A stretch of DNA of 64,000 nt from Undaria pinnatifida (GCA_012845835.1 JABAKD010000027.1:10686790-10750789); one strand, 5' to 3'; shown: positions 45,019 to 58,139, counted from the stretch's first letter. Notes: generated from the sequence alone by a model not told the origin. A program made the numbers and translations.

Positions 45019-45321
45019 ATGTAAGAATGTCGGAACAGTCTGGAGTTTGGCGGAACGAAGAGGAAATATCGGAGAACCGGGTAGCATAGGGGGGGGGGGG
45101 TGGTTCCAGGGGAAGGAATAGCGGAAAATAGGAAGACCTCAGCAGCAACAACGTAGCACACCAGCAGCACACCAGCAGCGAGTATCGGACACAACAACCG
45201 GTAGAGGAAGAAGGGAGTAGCGCCCACGCAGCAGCGACAGCAGCAGCAGTAGCAGTAGGGAGAACACGTCGGCAGGAGCATAGAGTAGAGAGGTGGCACG
45301 GGGAGACACCAATCGCAATCT
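45017..45321 (+). repeat. Split repeat A2
   Basis: Internal copy of A1, contiguous with B1. It ends CACCAATCGCAATCT; 137 unshared purine-rich bases separate it from B2. Confidence 0.9.
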
Positions 45322-45458
45322 CCCACCCTCCCACCCGATTGCTTCACGAGCAGGAGGGCTAAAGCGGAGGGAGGGGAAGGGGGGCGAGAGGAGGGAAGGA
45401 AGGAAGGGCAGGGATTGATTCCTCCATCTTCCGGTGTGTGCGTGCCTTCGGGGGGGGG

Positions 45459-45667
45459 GGGCTTCTGGTTGTTGAGGTTATCTGTCGGGAAGGGGGGCAG
45501 GTCAGCCGCGTACAATAGCCGGGAGAGGGAGCGGGGGAGGGAGAGGGGGGCAAGGAAACCCGGACGAGGGTGAGCCGTCAGTTTCCACCCCCCCCACCCT
45601 CCCCCGCGGGGCGGGGGAACACCATGATATTAATGAACACGCATATTTTCGTGAAGAGGAGACCAAA
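45459..45667 (+). repeat. Split repeat B2 (right terminus)
   Basis: Terminal copy of B1. It ends GAGGAGACCAAA, after which unrelated sequence (CTGCAACC) begins. Together with the A-rich left end this gives a shared AAA at both termini, compatible with recombinase crossover without target duplication. Confidence 0.9.
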
Positions 45668-45712
45668 CTGCAACCTACATGAGTATCAAACTATATTATC
45701 AAAAATGAAAAT

Positions 45713-46179
45713 ACACTCCAGCTGTGAGATCGAAGATTTTGTCGAAACTAATCTTTGCAAGCTGTGTGTGATACTCCGATCGCGCGTATTACGGGTTGTG
45801 TGTCCTCATTGAGGATATAGGTCGGCGACTCCCCTTACAAGTACAGTGTAGCTATCAGGGTCGACAGGGTGATGTTTGTCAGTCTGTGCGCGGGGACAAA
45901 ATCTGACAGCTGTGGGAGGAAATGTACACGTTTATCAAGTGAATCCTCAAAGTCGAATGACCGGTCAGGGGAGGGCGGAGTTTTGAAGAACGTGGGGACC
46001 TGGTTTTGATTAAAAGCGAGCGGGGTTGGAGGAGGGGGGGAAGGGAGAGGGAGGGGGGGGCGGGGGCTGCGGGGGGGGGCGGACGGGCAGACAATTTGTG
46101 CGTGGAAGCTATAAATCCTTCAAGGGGATAAAACTGACGGTTTTGGGAAAAAATAAAAAGTGCACTTGTTTATCATAGG
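45713..46179 (+). repeat. Foldback-family arm, left part, split by the LTR element
   Basis: Complete from ACACTCCAGCTGTGAGAT through the G-rich segment to the GTGCGTGGAAGCTATAAATCC block. It stops in TTTATCATAGG at the 5' LTR. The family sequence resumes at 59460. Confidence 0.85.
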
Positions 46180-46680
46180 TGTTGTAGAGTGTCAGTATAG
46201 CTGGCAATAGATTCGGTAGGATAGTCCGCAGAGTCATGGTCTATTGGCCACAAGAAGGTTCTCCTAAACGGAATATTGTGAATGAAGCGGATAACCCGTA
46301 TAATCTAGCTAGTTTGTACCACAAGAGCGTTCTCGGAAATGTAACCCTCCTCCTCTGGACAAGATAGATAGAAGTAAGCGCGCTAGGCGCTCATGGGAAT
46401 ATAGAACATCTAGGAGAACGTTCCTTGTATGTTCCATAAGTGAAGGTCCGGAAGAGAGCACAGCGGCAATGCTGGGGTGAAGCGAACTCTGTGAGCTTCA
46501 CGCCACCCCCGTGCTCTTACTCCTCCTCCTTCTCCCTCCCCTCCTCCTCCTCCTCCTCCTCTTCCTGTCTCCTCGAGCTTGTCATAGCTCAACGCAAATA
46601 ATGAGAAATTTATAAAGAAGAACCGGTGCTGTCTCCAAGCGAAGCTGATACCCCTGCGTCCTTTCCCTCCCACCTTCCGG
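46180..46680. repeat. LTR, left copy, last bases missing
   Basis: Similarity to the right copy runs from TGTTGTAGAGTGTCAG to CACCTTCCGG. The last 16 bases of the right copy (CTCCACGACACCTTCA) are absent here, so a small deletion removed the inner LTR edge. Shared features are a stem-loop (GTGAAGC/GCTTCAC inside AGAGCAC/GTGCTCT, about 46453-46517), a CTC-rich stretch and TTTATAAAG, a possible TATA box, at 46609. Confidence 0.85.
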
Positions 46681-46849
46681 GAATTACTATTTGTTGTACT
46701 GTTTTTTTTTGTGCAAACTTTCGTTTTGTTTATATTCACTGGTGGTGTCGCACGTACCATTTCTCCAGTTATAAGACATTCGTGGACCCTGCACTGCTAT
46801 GGCGAAATTACCGTTGTCCAGTGTGCAATTCTTACCAGCTTATGACGTA

Positions 46850-47515
46850 CAGAGCTCTATGTTGTCGTTTGTCACCATGCTGCTGTTTAGCGTACACTTC
46901 GTACAATTTGGCCATTGCATCGCATCTACGCTGTTTAACTTTGACAAATCCTGCTGTAGTACGTATATCTCGCCAGCCTCCTGTCGTACACAGGCTTTAT
47001 GCTGCCCTAATTTGTCAGGATACTAGTGTCATATACGTGAATTCCGTCGGTTTTGCCTCATGCACGGCCCCTTATGCTGGTCACATCATCCGCAATGCTG
47101 CAGTAACCGTGCCTCTTACTTACCAGTTTTAAGCTATAAATGGGCTATATCATGCCCATATGCTTCTGCTGTAAGAGCATTTTGCCAGTTTATTTGTCGT
47201 GCCCGAGCTCTACGCTGTCTAATATTGGATTATCCCCCCCCCCCGCGTTCGGTCAGCTTTTTACGCCATAACAAAAGCAGGCTCTACGCTAACAACTTTT
47301 TCTTTTGCGACAAAAAGCATCAAAGTCCCTCCCATCTGCCCCATCTCGTGTGATGAAGTGAAGTAGACGCTGCTGAGATTTGCCAATTTTTGTCACCCGA
47401 CCGAGTTTACTTATCCCCGTTTCTGGTGATATAGGGTAGATGATACCCAAATTTCAACGCATTTTCCGCTTCAATTTCACGATAAAGCAGGGTCTATGCT
47501 GCTCAAAATTGTAAC
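46850..47515 (+). repeat. Dispersed GCTCTACGCTGTCTAA motif in the LTR element
   Basis: Six diverged occurrences of GCTCTAYGCTGTCTAAYTTT, at about 46852, 46923, 46991, 47205, 47279 and 47489. Unequal spacing suggests an old tandem array. Confidence 0.5.
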
Positions 47516-50500
47516 GTTGCTGCGCAAGCTTGAAAGTCAACAACTGTTTCTTTTTTTTTACTCTTTTATTTTTTGGTTTGAAGGCATCCATTTCTGCTGT
47601 TAGTTGCTTGACAATAATTTTGCGAGCAACCACGGGAAATGCCCCCCCTCCGTTTCTATGCCGCACGTGTTGCTTTCATCATGCTGGCGCGCATCTTCTC
47701 GTCTTGCAAAAATGGTCGTGCAACCATGATTATCTTGTCACGAGCATCAACACGCGCTGCAAATAATGCTGACTTACACAATTGACAATGCTTGTGCTTT
47801 GTCACGGTGCATTAATTTGTTTTAGGGATTTCAACCCCAGAATGCGCGAACGACGGTATTACACGTGGAGCATCCCACAATATCATATCGGTAGTATGTT
47901 ATAAAATCCTCTCACGGTGCACTATGTTCTGTTTGGAAAACCTTTGTAAGGGTAAAGACTCAACGTGCCACGAGCCTCGTCAATACGCTCAATACCCCAC
48001 GCGTGTTTGAGCTATTTTTTATGCGGCTTCCGTTTTTGCTGTTACGCACCCCCGACCTGATGCAGCGTTGGAATGACCCGAACTGTATTAGGATCGTGCT
48101 TGAGCGAAAATACGGTCAAGTATAACCGCACTCCGAGCGCGTCGTGCTCCGAGTGCTGTCTCTCTCTTTTTTTCACGAGTATACTACGTGTGCTACACGA
48201 AACCCCCCGCGGTAATTAAAACAAAACAGTGAACCCCTGAAGTATACCGTCATTTTTAGGTCCGGATTTTTGCTTTGGAGAACCCCAAACATAGCTTAGG
48301 TTATCGACGGGTACAAGAGGTACACATACTTTCCGTGTTGTAAGGTCTGATTTTGTTTTGTTTTCGACTGGATAACTCGGTGGTTCTAACCATCTCCCGA
48401 GCACCACGCTCCTCCCCCGGGAATATCTACAATCATCCATCACCCTCCGGTCTTCTTGGTGACGTTCGAAAACGACTTGTACTGCATCCTGCCTCTCTAC
48501 TCTGGTGCGTGCGATACCAAATCTCCTCATTTTCCATCCATTCCGGACCAACATGGACCACCCCCCCAATCCTCGCGGTAAATCCCGTACCAACCAGGAC
48601 CCAACCTCTCAACCCTCACAATGAACAGTGTGCTTCGCGTTCTTCTCCTGCGGTAGCCATGGGTGGTACAGTCAGAGTGAAGGACCTTGATATTCTGTCC
48701 AATAAAATCGAAATAATGCCCGGAGCGCATTTTTGCGGCCAGGGTCGTTCACGGCATTTCCACCACCGCCACTGACCCCGACCCATTTCAGTCAAACCGG
48801 ATCCCTCGACGTTTGGTACGGCCACCTTACACGCCGAGACTAGAGGGACGGATCCCTCTACGAGAGACGCCCACCTGGTGCGACTGTTTTTTTTTTTAGG
48901 CGCCTGAGGGCAAGAGGTTATGTTTTTTCCCGTGGGGGAGCGCAACAACGCCGCAATTACAGCGACGACTACCACAGCGTGGATCGCCGAAGCGGCACCC
49001 ATCAGGCCAATGCCGCGGTGGTTACCGAATATCATGCCACCGCGACTGCAGCCCTTTGTGCCCCACCCCCCCCCATCTGACCCACGACTACCGTCCCAAC
49101 CGACACGTTGCTGCTCACATCCCAACCCCGGCTCCCATAGCCGCCCACCCCACGCGGCCGCGTCTATCACTGCAACGGGTGGTTCAAAATCGCCCGCCCA
49201 TCACCGCGCTTGAGCCCCTGCGCCCAATCGCCCCTGCTTTTGTTGGCTGATACTTGCTCACAACTGCATCCGGCGCGCCCACGGTCTCGACCGGGCGGCA
49301 CCCGACGACACCTTTGTCTGCGGTAAAATACTTTTCAGTTATTGGGCACGTCGTACCTACCCAACTACGACTCATGTCGGCATCGTTAGACGCTCCGTCT
49401 GCGGTAATCTGCCGGTTCGGTCTATTTCCTTGAAATTCCGACCCCCCTCCCGCAGCTACTATAGTTGTCAAAACGGCCACAGAGCCGCCAAACCAACTTT
49501 GTTGCTGCATTGCCCAACACGCCCACAAGCCCCAGCACCCACCTCCCGTGAACCCACGGCTTGAAAACGCCGCACACGCCCTCCGCAACGAGCCCCCCAA
49601 AACGCCGCACGCACCCCGCCGCATCACCTATCGCTCGGGTCAAAACCACCGTTCTTCTCCGACTACCACCTACACCACCATTCTTCTCCGCCTACCACCT
49701 ACATCATCGATATTGACCGCAGTGACAGCGACAGCAAGGTCGCCCAACGACGCAGACGCCATCCTATCCGTAGTGGCCGCGACGGCGGTCGCCACCACCC
49801 GAATTGTGACGCCCACGACGCCTGCGTCTGTCTCACGAACCGCGAAATGTGGTGGCTCGCAACCACCACATATTGCAATACGGGACACAACCTGCGACGA
49901 GCATCATTGTCAACTACCTGGCCATTGAGTACCACTCCGCTGGCTTTCGGGCGTTCTTCCTGACGTCTGCATCGTGCCGGCGGCACTCTCCCACTGTAGC
50001 AACACCACTACGCCTATGGTGCGCTCAACCCAGGTATGGGCATACTTCAGGATGTTGGTTTTTACTTGAGGTACCTACGGAAACGTGCGGACCATACACC
50101 CGGCGCCATCACCCGGCAATATCCCGCGACAACCGGTGCCGCTCGTTGTAAATGCCGCGGCACCTATTTTTGGGTCGAAAGCGCCATGATCGCCTTTCTT
50201 GCTCGGGCAACTGCTGCGACAAAGACGACAATATCGGCAGCAACAGCGTGGCCGGCCGATACCCATTGCGACAAAAATCCCGGGACGCTACACGCTGATC
50301 AACCGATACAGCACTACCAGCGCCAGGCCATCTAATTGCAGGACGAGGTTCCAGCTTCAACTTTACAAGAACGAGCCCCACAGACGCCCCCGCCCCCCCA
50401 ACAATCTACCTCCACCGCCCAGCCCCATACATGCGATATCGCTTGTCCGAGCCTGATCCCCTTGTTCTAGCGATGGTCATGAGGTGTGGGTGCGAGGAGG

Positions 50501-52354
50501 CCAAGACGTCGAGCCCTACTGGGATGCTCCACTCGACGCCTTCCACCGATGAGCAACGCTACTTGCCGAAGACCACGGCTACCAGCGGTTCCGGACTACA
50601 GCACGAACCTTCTGCTTCCATTTATGGACCATCGCATCCTGAGCCCGCCTCGCCTATTTATCGGCGGCTCCACCCGCGCTCGTTCTAGGACATGCGCGTT
50701 TATCAGGTGCCAGCGGGGGGCCCGCGAGCGACGGGTTCCCACTCGCTGACACAGTGTTGACAGCACCACTGCCCCTGGGCCCAAGGGAAAGCCCCGTCAT
50801 GACGACGGAAGACTCGCGGTCATAGTTGACCAGGACATGCCCTGAGCCCCCTGTCCCGTCTTCCCCGCAACCCTCGTGGATTGCGTGGACACGAACCACA
50901 GATACGGCATTTCCTAGCGAGTTCTATCCAGCTCATCCAACGCCGCTTGGATACAGGACCCCCAGGGTATCTTCGCCCCGCTCGTTTAAACGCCACCCAC
51001 GGAGACCCTCCCAGAGCCTAGGTGATACAATACCGATACTCCTTTTGCGATCACGTGGACCTAGCCGGCTCTTTCCTCTAGACCAGCCAGCTGCACCCTC
51101 GCCATCGCTACGCGACAGTCTTACAGACAGCCGCAACTGACCACTGCTTGGCGGCTCACCGCAGCCAGCCTACACCGTTCTACCTCTTCTGGGATGTTCA
51201 ACCTTTAGCAGTGCCACCCTTTCGGATTCTTCCTCTACGGTTTTACTAATCACCGTGAGGAGTAGTTTCCGACATCGCCCGATACCGACATTTTGAGCGA
51301 CACCACAGCCCCTCAGCTCTCCCCGCTTCGACCAGGTATCGGAACCGTTCCTACGACCAGCCATGGACAATGGTTCCGAGGCCGACAAACGCCGGAAACT
51401 ATTCCCGTACCACCACCCAACAACCCTCGACATCTACCACCGCCCTCCCAGTTCGTATCTCTATCTTCGGCAACGGTACTCACCCAAAACTGGCAATCCC
51501 ATCCATAGGCAGAAGCAATAAGCGCTTTATTCGGATGGCAGCCGCCTTTTACCCCTAACCCGCCGCGTTGCAAACGAGTCATCCCTTTTCGGTCTCGGCA
51601 TTTCTCACCGAACCCTCCTACTACCGACCTCGTTCCGACCCTTTCCATCCCGACAGAACAACTCTGACGCGCCCCCCCTTCAACGCGACCGGTTTCCACG
51701 GAACACCTCTGTCCCGCCCCCCTCCATTGCCACCGAGGCGCACCTGCCGAATCCCTCAAGCCCTTCTCCACCCCGACGTGTTACCACAGATCCGCCGTGC
51801 TCCGGTTTCCGCCGACCACCTGGAAGACGTGACCGCCCTCCTCCTCACGGTCTGGTTAGTTTTCTTTTCGACAAACGATGGACCCCCTACCGCCTGCTTT
51901 TCACGGCTACCCTGGCCCAAACCATCCCGCCAATACCAGGCCACCAACGGTACCTCCCGGCCAACTTTTCCGTTTACCCACCAGCGTGCCCTGGTTTCCC
52001 CCAACCACAACAAACCCGCGGTTTATCGCTCCCGACCCAGCTCTTTAGCTACCACCCCATTAACCGGATCCTTGCCACCAGCGGCCCTTCAGCTTTTCTC
52101 GACGACACAACCACGGACGACCATCGACTGAGTCTGTTTCCGTTGCCAGTGAACACCGAACAGTTCCCCTCCAACCCAACGGTCGCGACTCCCCGTCCGA
52201 TGCCAATACCGCCACCCCCCTTTTGCCTCAACAACCCTGTGGGTTCACCACCTAAACCTAGGTAAGCCCTACCCGTCCCTGAAGGCATCTCTGTGACGCC
52301 ACTATCGCCGCCCCCCGCTACCCTAAAATTCCTATAGGTTTACCATCTGAACCT
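47516..52354. other. LTR element interior, pyrimidine-rich, no gene recognised
   Basis: Many medium ORFs (up to 187 codons, 51568-52131) rich in Pro, Thr, Ser and Arg occur on both strands, as C/T-rich DNA gives. None has a motif. From about 49650 to 51900 a loose CCACCG/CCGACC texture hints at decayed short repeats. Confidence 0.5.
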
Positions 52355-52870
52355 GTGGTTTTGTTTCTTTCCGGTTATGACCTCTCCGAGCCGGGCATCG
52401 GCTTGGGCGGGCTCGTTCCCCCGTCCCGCCCAACCCACCACCACATCCCGCCGCTCCCATTTTCTGAGTTTGAGTTGATTTTTTGTCCGGGTATGAGCGT
52501 TTCGAGCCGACTATCGGTTTGGGTGGGCTCGCCACCTCTCCTCTACGACCCATCTATACCATTCCACCGCCCTCTTTTTCCGAGTTTGGTATTTGTTTTC
52601 GCCTCGGGCTCATGAGCCTCCCGAGCCTGGCACGTATGGCACCGTTTTAGCCAAAAACCGGGCCCTTCCACGGCCTCTTCGCTGCCCACGTCGAGAGATG
52701 TCAGCATCCCAACCCGGGTATCGTTTCGGGTGGGCTAGTTCCCCCTCCCTTTCGACCCACCATCACTATCCGCCCCCATCCACCGGCGACGCGCAAACCG
52801 TGCACCCTTCCCGTTAGGCATTGGCTTGGGTGGGCTCAAACCCCTCCTTCCTGCCCCATGCACCACCACG
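52355..52870 (+). repeat. Tandem repeat of ~130 bases in the LTR element
   Basis: About four diverged copies contain CGAGCCGGGCATCGG, then TTGGGYGGGCTCG, then CCCACCATCAC-like sequence, starting near 52385, 52505, 52700 and 52815. Confidence 0.65.
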
Positions 52871-53274
52871 CTTCGCTGGAAATACTTTCGGCAACTCACC
52901 GTAGCGGACCATACCAAAATCCGACACTTTCTCTGCCCCACAACCTCCGCCGGGTCTATTTCGGCTCATGACATCGCCTCCGGTTCGCTAGCCAGCTCCG
53001 AGAAAAGCGCCGAGGACGCTGGCGCTCCTCCTGGATCGGTTCTCAGGCCGTCCTTCGTTCTCCCCAGCGCCCACCGTTGGCGCATCCCTTTTTGGCCCTC
53101 CTCATCATTCGTCGGACCATTATTTTCCCGGAGCCGTCATCGCTCCACAGCCGCCGCTGGAAACTGTGGACTGCCCTTCCGACTACGGTTTTTCTCGCCA
53201 GTACCTGTGGCTACACTTCCAAGATCATCGACCCTCCCCCACTGCCGCGCGAACACCACCACCAGAGCACCATC

Positions 53275-53690
53275 GTCACCTGAGCTTCGTCGTCACCTGA
53301 ACTTCGCGACCAGAGCTCAACCTCCACCGGAGTTCCACCTTTCACCAGAGCTTCGTCGTCACCTGAGCTTTGCCACCAGAGCTCCATCGTCACCTGAGCT
53401 TCGTCGTCACCTGAGCTTTGCCACTAGAGATCCATCGTCATCTGAGCTTCGCGACCAGAGCTCCACGTTCACCGGAGTTCCACGTTTCACCAGAACTTCG
53501 TATTCACCCGAGCTTCAAGATTAGAGATCCACCTTTTTCAGAGCTCCATCTCCGACAGAGCTTCGTCGTCACCTGCGCTTCGCGACCACAGCTCCTCCTG
53601 CACGAAGATTCGTCGTCACCTGTCGTCATCTGAGCTTCGCGACCAGAGCTCCACCTTGGTCAGAGCTCCACCTTTCACCTGAGCTCCACC
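53275..53690 (+). repeat. Minisatellite, core GAGCTTCGTCGTCACCT
   Basis: Fifteen or more short units alternate GAGCTTCGTCGTCACCT with CGACCAGAGCTCCACC. Unit length is irregular. GAGCTC and similar palindromes recur. Confidence 0.85.
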
Positions 53691-55124
53691 TCCGTCTTCC
53701 GCGACTTCTTTATTCGATGTCTTTCTCCTTCAAGCCACTACCAACGTCAAGGTAACCTTTTCTTTTTTGGCCGCTACCGCCGGCCCCGGCGTCGTCGACA
53801 CCATCTACTCCGACAATCTGGTAATTATTTCACCGACTTCTGCAGCCGTGCACCGATGGTTCCGCTTCAAACCGCTACCAGCGGCGAGGCGCGCTCTCCC
53901 TGGCTACTACCACCGACTCCGGCGTCATCGCACCGTCAGCGCCGATCAGCTGGGACATATTTCGCCGACTGCTGTAGCCACCGCGCCGTTAGGTCTATTC
54001 CTTCAGTCCGCTACTAACCGCCCCGGCGTCAACGTCATCGTCGGCAACTTCGCGCCTTCTCCACAGCCTATTCCAGCAACCACGCCGTCATCCTTCCTGC
54101 GTAAAATGCTAACTCCAACACCACGAGCACCGCAGGCATCTCCACTAGCCCACTTTGAAGGACTACTACAACGTCAACGCTTGCGTCTACATGTACGCTG
54201 TGGAACACGCACATTTCACCGCCGCGTACGCGATCCGTCACCTTCTTCAACCTACCATATTTGGCTACTGCAGCTTCGTCTTCTTCCGTCAAAGAGCTCC
54301 AACCGCATCGCCCGCAAACAACCCGTCCTCACCGGTTCGTGCTCGGAGCTTCTCAACGCGTTCCTACCACATCTTCCGTGAACACCACGACGTCACTGTC
54401 TCGCGGTCGGAGCGCTGCAGCACAGTCTAGTACGACCACCAGCCGCGTTCCATTGGATTATTCTTCAAACCCTACACTACCCGGTTCCAGGATGAACCTA
54501 CGGCGTGTCTACGGCATATATTCGCGGAGCATCATCTACGGACCGGCGTGCCTACAACGCCACGCGACAGGGATATCTGCAACCAGGGTATTATCGCGTT
54601 GAGTCGCACTTACCCTATTGCCTTGTTGCCCTCTCCCTTAACCATGTTTCTTGAGTTCCTTCTTGAGTTTTTTCTCATGGGAATTGTTTTGTGCGCATTG
54701 GCTTTTTGATTTTCTCTTTTGGGTTTGATTCTGTTGTTAAGTTAGTTTCAAGGTGCCTCTTCTTTGCCTTGACCTTTAGGGTTGTCACACGTTTGACCAG
54801 CACGTGTGTTCGCGTGCTTGCGTCGGTGTGCTACCCTGACGTTTCGGGTTGTCCCACTTTCGACCAGCACATGTGTTTGCGTACTTGTGTCGGTGTGCTA
54901 CCTTGGCCTTCCAGCCACTGAGGTAGCTGGCTCCATTTTCGTAACCAGGCCGAAAATTTGTGATGGTTCCGTCTTCCTGTGTGTGCCGGTTTATCCTGCC
55001 CCGTTTTCGTAACTTGGCTCAAACCTGCCGTGTTTTCATTTCCTTTCGTCGGTTTAGCGTACCCTTGTTTCGCAGCCTCCGAAACCGCTGTGGTATTATT
55101 TTTTGTTAGCTTTTCTTTTGCTCT

Positions 55125-55440
55125 TTGCACTGCGTACGAAATAGGTGCATATTTGGGCATCGTATATGTCTCCAAACCTGCTGTGGTATGCCCATCTTGG
55201 CTCTTCTTCTGCTTTTGCACTACGTACGTTATTGGTACTTATTGAGGCATCATATTTGGATTCTTACCGCTATGGCATATATGTCTTTGCCCTTCCCCAT
55301 CCCTTTTGCACTACGTACGTCATCCTTGAGGCGTCGTATTTATTCTGTTTCCACTGTGGTATACGTGGTATGTGCTCTGGCCCTTCCTCTATTTTTTGCA
55401 CTACGCACGCCGTAGGTGCTTATTGTGGCGTGTTGTCCCC
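55125..55440 (+). repeat. Regular 90-base tandem repeat, four copies
   Basis: TTTTGCACTACGTACG-type blocks start near 55125, 55215, 55306 and 55396, each followed by GGTGCTTATTGAGGC-like and CGTATTT segments. A related 66-base duplication (GACCAGCACGTGTG) lies just upstream at 54797 and 54862. Confidence 0.8.
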
Positions 55441-58139
55441 TTTGTTCGCGTCATATCGCCCTGCACAAGTCCCCTCTTCTCGATTGGAGATCCAAGAGCT
55501 TTCGCGTATGTTTTCCCCGATTTTTCGTCGCTTAGCTTCGAGTAGGAATGGCTCAATAGTAGGCCACATTTTTAGAGTTTCACGACATCAACTGCTAGTA
55601 TTTTGGGGTCCGTCGTTTGTTTACGACCCCCCCCTCTCTAGGCTTCTTTATAGTATCAACTCCCGCAACCGTGGTAGTTTCGCTTGGTCCGTATTATTCT
55701 GAACTTCGCTTGCACGCTGTGCATGCGCGCCGCTAGCATTATTACAGTTGTACGTGACTTGCCCCCTCCCTCTGTCCGGCTTACGGTATCAGCCCGCGAC
55801 ATCGTAACAGTTTCGTTTGATTCTTTCTCAGCCGAGATATTGTCTGCACCATGTGCGTGCTCTTTCACAAAATTTCTGAGACTTCCGTTGTGTTAAGACC
55901 CCGTTTTTTCCGCTCTCACAGTATGAGTTGAAAATATCATCGTGTTAGCTTGGTTTTCTATCTTGGTTTTTCCTTTCCCCTGCACTATGTGCCGGATGGG
56001 AACGTACACCCCCTCCCCTCTGCAGTGTGTGCATTTTCGGAACGTATTTCCTCCCGACTCTGGCATTCGTACTTTTCGGAAACTATACCTTCCACTTTCG
56101 CGTCCATGCAACGAGGGTATTATTTGTTTTCTTTCTTGGTATTTCTAGGCACGCTTGCTCTTTAGTGGTTATCGCTGTGCGCAGCAAACGACCGACCGTA
56201 GTAGCCTTCTCTACTTTCTTCTTGGAGAGTTTGTTCGTGAACGCTTAGTGCGCGCATTAGATTTGGACCCTACTGTCTCAGTACAATTCTACCTGGTAGT
56301 TACCAGTATCGTCAGTGTTACCGTCTTGTGGCTCCCCAAAGTATTCCCTTACAGTCTCAGTATCATTGAGGCCCCAACAAGGTTTTAACGTAGTAGATGG
56401 CTTCTGTCTTCTTTGCCAAATTCAAAGTATGGCATTTGTTAGTTTTTTTCAGTGGTCTTCATGGGCGCCATGATCTTGAACTTGTGCCCAAGTTGTTCTA
56501 CTTTTCTACAGTACGACGAGTGTTCGCCTTTGTGGTTTTGCTCCCGCCTTCCACCGCCGATGTAGTCTGCCCACGTTTCGTGAATACCGACGAAACATGG
56601 CGTTTCCGAACCATGTCGTGGTTTTCCATCGTCTCGACTTCATCTCGCCATATGCGATTTGGCGACAACATAGATGCTTCCCGTGTTATTCTCTTCGTTT
56701 TTTGCGAGGCATTATCTCCTTTCTTGTTTTTGCTGTTGGACTTCTCCTTGCCCCTTGGCATACGTCCCTTTCGTTGTTGGACGTTTCTTTCTTCTTGGCG
56801 TATTTCTTCCCACGACTGACGTCGCTACACTTTAGCCTCAGCCACTTGGGATTACGGCATTCCAGCTATTATTGCTACTCTCTATGGTCCAATAATGTCG
56901 ACCCACTGGCTTCACATTGAGAGCCCCCCTTAAGTTCCACGTTAGCGGCCCCGTGCTGACTCTCCAGCCCATCTGTCGGTTCTCTTTCGCCTTTACTCTG
57001 TTTGGTTGTACCTGCCCCCAAGAGCCCCTTGCTGTCGGGCTCCGTTCTAGCTTTGACATTTGTAGCCAGCGGATCCATTCCCCTGGACCACTCTTTCTTA
57101 CTTTTTTTTTTTGGCACCTCTACCCCAACGGTCCACCGACACTGACCCTCGTCCTGGCTTTGCAGTCAACAGGTATTGTTGCTCTCGACCCTTTTTTCTT
57201 GATTCTTTTCGGCATACCTGCCCACAGGGTTCAACTACATCGGCCTTTGTCATGGCTTTACAGCCCGTCCTGACGGTGCAGTCCACAGGCCGTCCCCTCT
57301 TGGCCCCCGTTTTGCTCTTGGCTTGTTGGCGTACTTGTCGCATCGGGGCCACGTTTTGACTCCAGTTTAGCTTCGCAGCCCATATAGACCTTTCCCCGTT
57401 GACCCCCTTTCGTATTGTTTTTTTTCAGCGAAATCGTTTTCGGAGAATTTTCTTCGCTACGTACCTAGTGTCGCTTGTTTTCTTAGCAGCCTTTCATGGT
57501 CCCTTTCTATGCACTCTCCATTTTTTTGCCAGGCTGCAGTACGTTGCTATGACACGATTTGCCTACTTCCCGTTTTTCCGTGCATTTTTCGACGTTACCT
57601 TTCTAGGGTTGCTCTGCGTTAGCGACCTCGTGTTCCCGACGTATAGTACCTAGCTGCGGCTTTCTTTTATATTTGTCTTTGTTCCCTGCATTCTTTCTGA
57701 AGCTAGACCCTTCCAGCGCTGCTTCGAGCTGAACGAGTATTTTCTTGTTGACCACATTTTTGGGTTGCTTTGTTATGGTTGAATAGCCTCGCTACGTTTG
57801 CTGACATTGTTCCCGTTGTTAGTTAGCCTCTCGAGGTGTCATATGTCGACTCTCTTTCCGGCTTCCGATAGTACCCTCCGTCTTTCTGTGTCTACGTTTC
57901 AGTTTTGTCCTTGTTTGCGTATTGCTTTCCCTGGGTGACCTCACCACTTAGCTCTTCCCGCCTTCCCGGCTTTGTACCCAGATAGCTTCTTACGGTACTC
58001 CACTGTTGCCCCCCGGTTCAGCTTTCCGGCGTATCACACACACCTCCAGCACCACCATTTTATTGTTGTCTGTGCTACTGTTTAGGTGTTGTCTTTCACT
58101 GCGTTTTCGCGATTTGTTTTGGTAGCCTCGGTTTCCCGT
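55441..58139. other. LTR element interior, further decayed tandem repeats
   Basis: Pyrimidine-rich. Around 56940-57370, four segments share CCCCGTGCTGAC/CAGCCC-like blocks. ORFs have no motif. Confidence 0.45.

Larger units (their letters stand above)
38415..45667 (+). mobile_element. Tyrosine-recombinase retroelement with split direct repeats (PAT/Ngaro-like)
   Basis: Two ~305-base repeats (A1 38415-38720, A2 45017-45321) and two 209-base repeats (B1 44810-45018, B2 45459-45667) occur in the order A1 ... B1-A2 ... B2. This split direct repeat layout is the recognised structure of PAT-, Ngaro- and Kangaroo-type DIRS elements, and the fused B1-A2 block represents the joined ends of a circular intermediate. 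A tyrosine recombinase lies just left of B1, where these elements keep it. Gag, reverse transcriptase and RNase H, expected between A1 and the recombinase, are not found; a hairpin array occupies 39990-43300. The element is therefore non-autonomous now. Confidence 0.8.

Noticed and set aside
51568-53524. 187- and 232-codon Pro/Ser/Thr/Arg-rich frames in the LTR element
   Set aside because: Pyrimidine-rich tandem repeats give open frames on both strands; I see no gag, pol or other domain.
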